Positions 11,190 through 20,150 of a DNA stretch of 64,000 bases are shown here, piece by piece; position 1 is the stretch's first letter; each line of letters begins with the position of its first letter. Source of the DNA: Pinus tabuliformis (lineage: Eukaryota; Streptophyta; Pinopsida; Pinales; Pinaceae); contig CM062814.1 of the NCBI GenBank assembly GCA_031772625.1, positions 363,107,750 through 363,171,749 on the forward strand. The letters are read 5' to 3'. The translations under genes were made by a program, and so were the position numbers. The notes below the pieces were generated by a model. The model did not search any database. It saw only the letters and a list, made by a program, of their open reading frames with translations, and had not been told where the DNA came from.

Positions 11190-11686
11190 TGTAGGTTTTG
11201 ACCCCGTACAGAAATTACCTGCATACGAACACAGAAAATAAACAATGAAAGAGCATAACACATAAAACACATATACACAGAGATTTTCCCCTAGATCCCA
11301 AAACTGGGACTACCAGCTTGATTTTTCATTATTTTCCTTTCAATGTTACAATACATATTTATACATGTCGAAGCATCCAATACCATGGACCAAAAACCAT
11401 CGCGTCCAAAACCATGGACCGAAAACCATCGCGTCCAAAACGATGTGCGAAAATCATGCACAAAACCATATGTAGGTCTGCCTAACCTAACATAGGGTCC
11501 AAAACCAAAATTTTTCAGGGCGCTACCCCAGACCCCATAAAGTGGGGTTATCTGCACCCCTCAAACTCCTTGTGACTCCACCAGCTACACAATTGGCGCA
11601 ACAAAGGGGGGGGGCTCCGCCCCCCCTTCTAACCCCCTGGTTAACTACGTTGGCTAGTCGTGGAAAGAATATAAGACAAACCAACA
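11190..11686 (-). repeat. 5' LTR of Copia B (intact, 497 bp)
   Basis: On the minus strand it starts TGTTGGTTTG and ends CCTACA. It contains a short internal tandem array around 11370-11470 built from ACCATGGACC / GCGTCCAAAACC units. It matches 566-703 plus 6743-7103, the split 3' LTR. Because it was never hit by element A, it shows the original sequence of A's target site near 11315-11330. Confidence 0.9.
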
Positions 11687-12390
11687 TTGAGCTACATTTG
11701 GCACTCAAATACCATGAATGCCTACACAGGTACATCTAGGAAGAGATGGAGTTCTTGAAAATCTCCTCGCTCAGCACGGCATACCAATACGCTGTCAAAA
11801 TTGAGCAAAATTTCAAACAAAAAAAGTGAGACTTTGGATTTGCGAATCCGAAGACCAAAGGACAAAGTTAAGGCAGGATGACCCAAGACAACCCGTCGAA
11901 GCCGCAAGAAAATAACAACACCATGAAGTCGAAGAAGGGCACAGGAAAGTGGTGTGAGTTCCACAAGAGCGCCACTCATAACACAAGTGAGTGTCAGAGC
12001 AAGTAGTTGCTCGTGCCCGAGTTGAAGGCTTCCCAATCAAATGCATGTTCTGACCCTAAGTTAGAACCCAACAAGGGGAATGAAAAAGGAAAGCATATCA
12101 TTGACGCGGAGCGCAGCGCAACTATTGCCACCACCAAGATCTAGAAGAATGAGCCCGAAGATCCAGAGGACGGGGAGCGTCTTTTCCACTTACAGATGTG
12201 GGTGAAGGGCTCACTACTGCAATTAATTGTTGACAGTGGGATCCAAAAGAACCTCATTTTAGCAGAGGTCATGAAGCGGCTGGGACTACCGACCATAACA
12301 CACTCGCAAGCATACAACATTGGATGGCTTCACCAAGGAAAAGATCTTTGAGTTCACCAATAGTGTCACCTTCCCTACAGCATCAAACCC
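11687..12390 (+). pseudogene. Gypsy C, gag C-terminal half and protease
   Basis: This continues the gag frame from 565: LHLALKYHECLHRYI, a TAG, EEMEFLKISSLSTAYQYAVK, then a basic stretch. A short Cys/His motif, KWCEFHKSATHNTSECQ, is of the type seen in this family before the protease. The protease reads LQLIVDSGIQKNLILAEVMK with the D-S-G triad. Most stops are TAG where Gln is expected. A frameshift near 12320 moves the frame into the segment starting at 12406. Confidence 0.75.
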
Positions 12391-13100
12391 TTCACAGACG
12401 AGGTATTGTGTGATGTTGCACCTCTGGATGTTTGTGATGTATTATTAGGCCAGCCATACTTGTGGAGCGGAAATGTTGTGTATGAGTCAAGGCCCTGTGT
12501 TGTCATTATTTCTTTGGGTAATTCATTATACAAGATACCAGAGGTAGCCCCACATATCACCACCACTTTGATCTCTGCTATGAAATGCAGCAAGATCATC
12601 TCCCAGACTAGGAAATTCATTTTCTATCTGGTTTTCTCCCAAAGTAAGGGGAATATCGTAGCCACATCCATGACCCCCGCGAAGTGTTCCTCCATGCAGC
12701 AGTAGCAGCATATGGATACAGTCATGAAAGAACATAGGAACATCTTCTCCACACCCATAGGGGTACCATTGCACTGTCAGGTCAAGTATTCATTCGATCT
12801 GACTCCTAGAGCACCTCTACCCAATGATCCGATACATCACCACTCCATTCTGAAAAATGGCAAGTACAAGAAGCGACATGGTCCTTACACCAGTAGCAAG
12901 GCTATGGGGAACAATGCTTTGGAGCACAACATTCCCCCATTCATTCGCTTTCACTGAGTGTTCAATGTCAACCACCCTCTGCCATGCTTCCCACCAGTAC
13001 TGGACACATCAGAGATTGCAGAACAGCTCACGAGGGACCAAGTTCAACGAATGGAGGAACTCAACGCAATGGGGACCATTGCTTGCTAAGGGGGAAGGAA
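12391..13100 (+). pseudogene. Gypsy C, RT start fused to integrase end by deletion
   Basis: 12406-12705 is the protease-RT linker (DVCDVLLGQPYLWSGNVVYE). 12712-12850 is the first part of RT (MKEHRNIFSTPIGVPLHCQV, then FDLTPRAPLPNDPI). From about 12855 the sequence jumps to the far C-terminus of a Gypsy pol: HGPYTSSKAMGNNALEHNIP and PPFIRFH, a stop, VFNVNHPLPCFPPVLDTSEI, MEELNAMGTIA, then TAA. So nearly all of RT, RNase H and integrase, several kb in a full element, is gone. The pol stop at about 13087 is followed directly by a polypurine tract (13088-13100). Confidence 0.75.
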
Positions 13101-13860
13101 TGATCCAAGTGGATGTTGGTGGCCACCAAAAGATCCCACTTGGACCCCCACAACAAGCTCTTTCAGTTTTTCATTTTCCTTATTTGTAGCACAATTTACT
13201 AGTTTTAGCTGTTTTTCGAGTCTTGAACTTCCGGAACCGTTTTGAGGCCCTAAACAACGTTTTTTGGGAAATATGGTAGAAAAAATGATCCATGATTTGA
13301 GGTTTCTCTTCCCAAAGTTGTAGTCATCGGATAGATATTTCTAACTAGATATTGTGTGCCTCAAACGGAGATCATATGCCAAAGTTACGACCCCGGGAAG
13401 TTGATGTACCAATTTAATTGAAACGGGGCCCACAATTTAGTGTTTCATCTCCTCGCGTTTTCCATTGTTTCTCAATAATAAATAGTCCTTCGAGTCTTAT
13501 TATAACACAGTTGAAAGGCATGTAGCTGCCACATCTCTTCTCAGAGATAAGCTACGATCGCCCTAGTTGGTTTATTTCCATTTCTGTTTGTAGGCATATT
13601 TTAGTATTTTTACATTAATGAAATGAAGTATTATTTCCACTGCACCTCTGTAATTATGGTTATCTATGTAATTTATTATGTTCCTATTTAAATCTGGGTC
13701 ATTGGATTAAAATGTTGGTGTACGAAAAACATGCTATGTGCTTAAATCTTGATCATTGGATTAAAATGTTGTTGTACGAAAAATAGGTTATGTAGTTACC
13801 TTGATGTTTGGGACTATGCAAAGTGGAAAAACTTACAGAAACGAAGGAAATGAGGTTCTG
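13101..13860 (+). repeat. Probable 3' LTR of Gypsy C and junction with Gypsy D
   Basis: The region starts with TGATCCAAG right after AAGGGGGAAGGAA, as a 3' LTR should. It has an LTR-like middle: AATAAATAGTCC near 13470 as a TATA-like box and ATGAAATGAAGTATT near 13620 as a possible poly(A) region. I cannot place its end, because the partner 5' LTR lies outside the window. Part of it could be the 5' LTR or leader of Gypsy D. Confidence 0.45.
13688..13795 (+). repeat. Tandem duplication of 54 bp
   Basis: Two adjacent copies share TTAAATCT(G/T)G(G/A)TCATTGG ATTAAAATGTTG and TGTACGAAAAA, with a period of 54 bases and a handful of differences. Confidence 0.85.
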
Positions 13861-14049
13861 GAGTATAGCCCCTTAATTTCACCACTGTGAAGGGAAGAAG
13901 AAGGGATAGCAAAGGCCTCTCCACGAAGTGTTATTCATTTGATAAGATAAGGATTTCCACGAATACCACCTCTGCCCACACCACCTCCATCTTCACCATC
14001 GTCACCTCCAGTTTCACCCATACCACCTCTGCCACCACCGCAATTCAGT

Positions 14050-15566
14050 ATGGCAAACACAGTGAAGTTGCCTTTGATCAAAGTCTTGGGAAATGAGGAC
14101 TCAGACCAATTCTGGCTCATTTTCAGTGTTGTATGGGAAGCTGAAGGTGTTACCAATGATAACATAAAGAAGACAACACTGGTTAGTTCTCTGCAAGATC
14201 GTGTGCTAACCTTGTATATTAAGTACTCCAGTGATAACCCGAATGCTAGAGTAGTAGACATCCAAGCAACATTGAATAGGGAATTTAGCAGGCCTAAATC
14301 TGAAGTGCAATCAATTTTTGGATTCAAAGAGATCACGATGCTACTAGGCAAGATGCTTTGGGCACTAGATCAGAGGCTGAAATGTATGATCCATGAAGCC
14401 AACATGAATTAGACAGATGGACGACATCGCGAGTAGTTTGTGGCTTCGCTACTAGCACACTTAAGAAGTGTGCTGTCACAACAAAAGATAACAACTCAGG
14501 CAGAGGCCTTGGAGATTTCCATGAGGCTGCATGAGACCCTGATGCAAGATCCTATTCTAGGAGTTCAACAGATCCACACGCAACTAAACAATTTGTGCCT
14601 TGAGATGAAAAGCTTGAAGCAAGATAGGATGGTTTAGCTAGAGGTACGTGAAGAAGTATGGTGCGTGAAATGCAAGAATCATGGTCATGACAAAGACCAC
14701 TGCCCGGTCTTTACAAATTACCTTGCAAGAGGAGCACTTATGCCTTTACGCTAGAAGCTCATGCAGGACCTAGCTCGGTGCCTGCTTTGTGGTGTGCTAT
14801 CTGTCAAATAGCTGGAAAACATGCCATGGATAATTGCCACTTGTTACAAAATTATATGCAAACTCCACAATAGTTTTTCTACAACTTTTATAGATCGGTT
14901 GGACATGATGATCGTACTTGTAGGAGCTATGAATTGATGATTGATAGAACTCCCACCTATAGGGTTCAGGCTGAAACGCAGCCCCTTGACCAAACTGCAG
15001 GGATGTTGTAGACAAAATTTTAGGGGCGCGGACGAGGCCAAGGCGGAGGGGGACCTGATAGAGATTGCAGAAATTTGATTTGCTACAATTGTTGAGGGCC
15101 AAGACACTATGCCCATGATTTCACTAATCTAACGTCCCTGTCATGCAAGTATTGCATGTTGTTTAACCATGAAACAAAATATTGTCCTATGCTGATAGCC
15201 AGGATACATGACAAAGGAAAGCTACTACCTGCCCCGACTCAGAACCTGCAGATGATGATGTCTGAGCTGCGCGAGGAGGATCTGAACGTAAATACAGTGC
15301 TCCGAAGTGGAATCACGATGGGAGATGACAAGGGGAAACAACTAGAAGACAATACCTTGGTTCGCAAAGCCCTAGTGAAAGAAGCTGAGTTTGATTTGAA
15401 GTGCGCTCAGGAAACCTTCATGGGAGCTAAGAAGAGCTTCTCTGAGGCCTCCATTTCAGGAAACAAGGGTAAACCGAAGTTGGAGATGGACCCCCCTACG
15501 CTGACAACTTTCCTCAAAATCGGTATGAAGTTACTATGCGGCAGTAATGTTGTTAAAGGGTTATAG
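14050..15566 (+). pseudogene. gag: Gypsy D gag with multiple zinc knuckles
   Basis: It starts MANTVKLPLIKVLGNEDSDQ. The capsid part includes SIFGFKEITMLLGKMLWALD and WFVASLLAHLRSVLSQQKI, typical of plant Gypsy gag, followed by a helical segment to 14637. Four Cys/His motifs follow in neighbouring frames. CVKCKNHGHDKDHC (about 14660) and CKYCMLFNHETKYC (about 15145) look complete. CAICQIAGKHAMDNC (about 14795) has spacing x5 before His, and CYNC followed by a stop and GPRHYAHD (about 15080) has lost its last Cys. 15156-15566 is an open linker of 136 codons leading to the protease. Frameshifts and TAG stops separate the pieces. Confidence 0.75.
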
Positions 15567-16060
15567 GAACTTATCAATAGATGTGTTGGGACTGTGCCAG
15601 ATGAACCACACATAGTACGCAAGATTGGAAAGCATAAGGTAAGGACGGGACATGAAATGAAACTCACTATGCAAATTAGAGAATACAAAATGGATCAAGT
15701 CATTCTGGATTTGAGATCAGATGTGAATGTTCTACCGAAACAGACATCGGAGCGAATGGGGAGACCTACGCTACAATGGTCTCTGATTCAGTTGAGGATG
15801 GCAAATCAGCAGAAAAATGATTCCCATGGGGTGACTGCAGGGAGTAACTATGGATATTGAGGCAGCGAGCGTGCTGGAAGATTTTGAAGTAATAGATATT
15901 GTTGATGATAACAATCCCTACCCTGCACTCTTGGGAATTGACTGGGCTACTAATATGAATGGGGTAATCAATCTGAAGAGGTGAAAGATGATCTTTGAGA
16001 AGAAGTCACTACGTGTAATAATACCCCTAGAACCTGTTGAAGGATCACGCTATATGGAAC
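15567..16060 (+). pseudogene. Gypsy D aspartic protease
   Basis: The retropepsin-like part reads MKLTMQIREYKMDQVILDLR then SDVNVLPKQTSERMGRP. Related plant Gypsy proteases have D-L-G at this place, whereas here it is D-L-R, so the flap-side Gly is lost. It continues with YPALLGIDWATNMNGVINLK, a stop, and MIFEKKSLRVIIPLEP, the usual end of the protease domain. Two frameshifts lie around 15860 and 15985. The last part is in the same open frame as the gag-like module that follows. Confidence 0.75.
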
Positions 16061-16980
16061 CTATCCGCGACTATGAAAGTGATGATGATATGGACTGCAT
16101 CTATAATATAGTAGTGCGAGACCAAGACTGGGTCAATCCCACCACGAATGGGCAGATTACATGGGAGCACGAGAGTTCCTGCACTTTAGATTCCGATGAA
16201 GAAATAGAATGCTCACAGAATCGGTTACGTGAAGTAATTACATTGAAATGCAATATGATGGCCCCATCACTACGTTGTGTGTCGTCAGAAGTAAGAAATA
16301 TTCCTACTTATGATCATCTAACTGAGGTAGATACCTTCTTGGATGCATTTGAAAGGGAGGTTCTAGAAAAGAAATGCTTCCAAGCCTTAAACTGGGTACT
16401 ACATGCTATGCCCGCAAGATGGTGGGGTACACACAAAGGAAGCTTTGATGATTGGCATGAATATAGGAGGATGATGAGAGCACGATTTGGGAAACCTAAG
16501 ATGTGACTAACAGACAAGTATGATGGGTATGATGATCCGCGCCCACACCTAGCCAAATGGATGTAGGTTTATGGAGAAAATCCACAACCCGAGTGGGTGC
16601 ACATGTTTTGTCACACCCTGCGTGTTGTCCCAATGAATTGGTATATAGAAATAGAGTTCTGCCATGGGACAGGTGAATGGGATATCCTGCATGAAGGATT
16701 CATGATGACATTTAGTTTTGAGGATGGATTTGACAGCATTGATAAAGCGCTATGAGAGGTGAAAGCAGCCATATTTAAGATACCATAGGATCCTCTAAAC
16801 CCAACTCAGCCTGAATGGGCTACTTAGTTGAGTCGCATGCTGGAATGTTATAATGTAACTATTGAAGAGGAGGATGAGGATCCGCAGAAGATTAAAATTC
16901 TACAAACCGAATGCCACCACGAGGTTTAGGGACCGCAAATTGAGAACCCTGATATAACTGCGCCAGTGAAAACTAAATAG
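16061..16980 (+). pseudogene. Gypsy D second gag-like module between PR and RT
   Basis: The open frame 15988-16506 (172 codons) runs from the protease end into an acidic linker (DYESDDDMDCIYNIVVRDQD). It then enters a retrotrans_gag-like segment: VDTFLDAFEREVLEKKCFQA, ARWWGTHKGSFDDWHEYRRM, RARFGKPK. The paired Trp and the W-x3-R-x3-RFG pattern are the gag-domain signature. After a stop, LTDKYDGYDDPRPHLAKW and WVHMFCHTLRVVPMNWYIEI repeat the gag-type helix pattern to about 16900. The frame then joins RT. Placement inside pol is read directly from one open frame. Function is unknown to me. Confidence 0.7.
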
Positions 16981-17890
16981 GTGAACATTGGTACGACGGC
17001 AGAATCCAAATTTGCAAAGATTGGAAACTACTGGGATGATGCGACGGTGGATAAGGTCATTGAATTACTCCATGAATATCATGAGTTATTCCTGACCAAG
17101 TTTACGGATTTGAAAGGAACAATAAGAGATTTCGGAGTGATGAAGATCATGTTAAATCCCTACGCGAATCCAGTTAAGCAGAGGCCTTACCGCCTAAACC
17201 CAAAATACAAAGAGAAGGTCTACTTAGAGCTAGATAATGCTAGCAGCAAACATCATTGAGCCTATGGAGGAATCCAACTGGGTAATTCCAATGGTGGTGC
17301 AAGAGAAGAAGAAGAAGGATGAGATAATGATATGCGTGGACCTCATAAAACTGAATGATGCCTGTGTGCATGATCCTTTCCCAAATCCATTCACGGATGA
17401 AGTGTTGGACAATGTAGGTGGTCACAAAGTGTCTTCTTTCATTGATTGGTTCTCTCGTTACCACCAAACCAAAATTGCGTCAGAGGATAGGATCAAGACA
17501 ACCTTCACCACTGAGTGGGGTTGCTTTCAATATACTGTCATGCCATTTGGATTGAAGAATACACCTGCTATCTTTTCGCGTGTGGTCATTGTGGCATTCA
17601 AGGAATATATTCATAAGTTCCTGGAGGTCTATTTTATGACTAGAATGTATTTGGGCTGGTTAAGCGCCATGTAGCGAGCTTGCGTTTGATGCTGGATACC
17701 TGTCGAAGATATCACATCACGCTCAACCTCAAGAAGTGTCTGTTTTGTGTTCTTTTTGGGAACCTATTGGGACATGTGGTTTGTCGACAAGTGTTGATGG
17801 TAGACCCCATGAAGATCACGGTGATTCTAAACTTCGAAGCACCAAGAAGTGTGAAACAACTATGCACTACTCTAGGACTATAGGATATTA
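16981..17890 (+). pseudogene. Gypsy D reverse transcriptase
   Basis: RT_1-type. 16981-17259 holds the pre-RT region (VIELLHEYHELFLTKFTDLK, VKQRPYRLNPKYKEKV). After a one-base shift, 17237-17674 holds the fingers and palm: IEPMEESNWVIPMVVQEKKK, ICVDLIKLNDACVHDPFPNP, FIDWFSRYHQTKIA, FQYTVMPFGLKNTPAIFSRV. The catalytic Y-x-D-D box at about 17632-17645 has lost one base and gained a TAG, so it reads YFMTRM. The thumb follows at 17680-17883 (MLDTCRRYHITLNLKKCLFC, LLGHVVC). RT activity is certainly lost. Confidence 0.85.
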
Positions 17891-18560
17891 AAGAAAGTTT
17901 ATCAAAGTCTATGCCTAGATGACCGCGCTGATGGTAAAATTGTTGAAGAAAGATGTCTTGTTTTGCTGGAACGATGATTGCAAGGAAAACCTAGATATAT
18001 TCAAAGAAAACATGGTTACCACACCAATTCTAGTCTTCCCAAACTGGAAGAAAGAATTTCATGTACCTATTGAAGTGTAATGTATAGCGTTGGTGGAAAT
18101 ACTAACATAGGATGGTGGAGAAGGCTTGGACCACCCTATCGTGTTCACAAGCCGCATATTATCTAAAGGAGAGAAGAACTATTATGCCACTGAGCGTGAA
18201 GGGCTAGCTATGGTGTATGCGCTCCAGAAGTACCGACACTACTTGCTAGGAGGCCACTTTAAGATGTATACGGATCACTCCGTGCTAAAGTACCTGGTCA
18301 ATAAGCCTGTGTTGGGGTGGTGCATTTGTAGATGGATTTTATTGTTCCAAGAATATGATTTTGAAGTTATTGTGAAGCCTGGATGATTGAACGTAGGACT
18401 TGACCACCTGTCATCCATTGAGACAGGGGAGGAACCAAATAATTTGGAGGAATGATTACCTGATGCGCAATTTTTTGTTGTGTGTATTGTAGATGGACAT
18501 TTCAAGGATATAATACTCTTCCTAACAACTGGAACTGCGTCGAGAGGATACTTTGTTTAG
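17891..18560 (+). pseudogene. Gypsy D RNase H
   Basis: 17891-18125 is badly broken connection sequence. The open part 18126-18386 has the Gypsy RNase H motifs DHPIVFTSRILSKGEKNYYA, TEREGLAMVYALQKYRHYLL and MYTDHSVLKYLVNKP, with the acidic residues of the E and D motifs present. EYDFEVIVKPG closes the domain. The stretch up to about 18560 corresponds to the linker before integrase and has several stops. Confidence 0.82.
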
Positions 18561-19758
18561 CAAAAGAGGGAATTAGTGGTGCACGTGAAATACTTCTCTG
18601 TCATTGTTGGGCATCTATAGAAGATGGGGAATGATGAAATACTGCAAAGGTATGTACTTGAGTTTGAATGAAGAATCATCCTCGTGGACACTCATGGGGG
18701 CACTGCACGAGGACATTATGCAAGGAGAGAAACCACGCAAAATATTCTATGCACAGGGTTGTGGTGTCCAACCCTTCATCAGGATTCAAAAGCATATTGC
18801 AAGGTGTGCCACATATGTCAAAGAATAGGTAGGCCATCATGGAGAGATGAAATGCCTTTGAATCCAAAAATGATGTTGCAACATTTCGAAAAGTGGGCAA
18901 TAGATTTTGTAGGACCTATTCACCCTCAAAGGAAGACAAGCACAAGGTACATTATCACTGTGATAGAGTATTTGACTCATTGAGCAGAAGTGTAGCCGGT
19001 GAAGGATTGCATGGGCGCGACTTCCACAAAGTTTCTATTTGAGAATGTACTAATGCGATTTGGCTGCCCAAAGATCTTGAACAGTGATCGTGGTATGCAC
19101 TTCCTGAATGAGACGATTAGTGCACTAACAGAGGAAATTCAGGTGTATCACCAGAGGATCACACCTTATCACCCACAGGCTAACAGGATAGTGGAGACAT
19201 TCAAAAAAGTGCTCGAAACCACACTGACCAAGGTTTGCAATTCTCAATGAAGTGATTGGGACCTACGCATACCTGCCATATTGTGGGCTTATTGGACAAC
19301 ATGGAAGAAGTTAATGGGACAGACACCCTTTAGGTTGTTGTACGGGGTTAAAGCAGTGATTCCTAAGGAATATATCATGCCTAGTTTGTGTATAGCAATG
19401 CTCACAGGTATGACAGATTGTAGAGCCCTAGAAGAGAGGCTTGTGCAGTTGGATGAGTTGGAAGAAGAGAGATTTTTGGCTGGATTTTTCTAGCAGGTCC
19501 AAAAGCAGTGCGAAAAGGAGTGACACGATTGACATATTAAGCTATGCACCTTTAAGCTGAATGACTTGGTGTTGTTGTATGACACTAAGTTTGATAAATT
19601 TCTAAGGAAACTTAGAATGCATTGGCTTGGACCATATTTTATTAAGGAGATCACCGACGGGGGTGCAATCTAGTTGGTTAATTTGAATGGAGATCCCTTC
19701 CCAGGAAAAGAGAATGGTAGTCATTTAAAGCCATACACAGGTGGCCCGACCATCTGAA
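18561..19758 (+). pseudogene. Gypsy D integrase
   Basis: The H2C2 zinc module is GGTARGHYARRETTQNIL ... AYCKVCHICQRIGRPS. Core motifs are WAIDFVGPIHPQ (first Asp), LNSDRGMHF (second Asp) and HPQANRIVETFKK (Glu). The stops between EYLTH and AEV and in AEV-PVKD fit TGG to TGA and CAG to TAG. The C-terminal part reads [34 protein letters not shown], then FKLNDLVLLYDTKFDKF and WLGPYFIKEI. No chromodomain is visible. The frame ends near GSHLKPYTG. Confidence 0.85.
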
Positions 19759-20150
19759 TATCCGACAGAAGCATAGTCTTAGCGCTCCAGGCATCTGAAA
19801 GGAGGCACGGGACTATAAACTACACTTCTTAAGAGCTACGTGAAGCAGTGAAGTGTCATAGGATTTGCAACAGTGCAAAGGCAACAACACTAGCATGCAA
19901 GTCCGTCAAAAGGTGACCATTAAAATCACTATTCACAATTTGATGGTTAGTTTGAGGCCAAATGGAGAAGGTGGCAGGAATTTAAGGTGATGTTTATGGG
20001 TTAGATTCTTGAAAATCTACTGCCAATCTACCATTAATAGACCAAATGTGGGGTGAATGGTTGAATTAAAATTCAAAAGGATTTATAAATTACAAGTAGC
20101 TCTCTAGTGAACAACACTTGGCATATTGAGAACTGAGTTGTTGCGCGCTT
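19759..20150 (+). other. Spacer between integrase and accessory ORF of Gypsy D
   Basis: About 390 bases without a coding frame. I see no splice or promoter signal that I would defend. Its position would suit an intron or a subgenomic leader for the downstream ORF, but that is only inference. Confidence 0.5.

Larger units (their letters stand above)
566..11686 (-). mobile_element. Copia element B (outer), interrupted by Copia A
   Basis: This is a nearly complete Ty1/Copia element on the minus strand, about 5.1 kb once the inner element is removed. It has LTRs of about 495 bp with TG...CA ends, a Met-tRNA-type PBS, a polypurine tract, and the order gag, PR, INT, RT, RNase H. Five-base target copies flank it: ATGAG (561-565) and TTGAG (11687-11691), one mismatch. 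Removing the element plus one target copy restores an open Gypsy gag frame (KDYE joined to LHLALKY), which is independent proof of the borders. Its gag and RT resemble the Tnt1/Tork lineage. Many stops and frameshifts make it inactive. Confidence 0.9.

Noticed and set aside
13935..14351. 138-codon minus-strand frame with a Gly-rich run
   Set aside because: Complement of the Gypsy D gag start, where CCACC repeats read as Gly codons.
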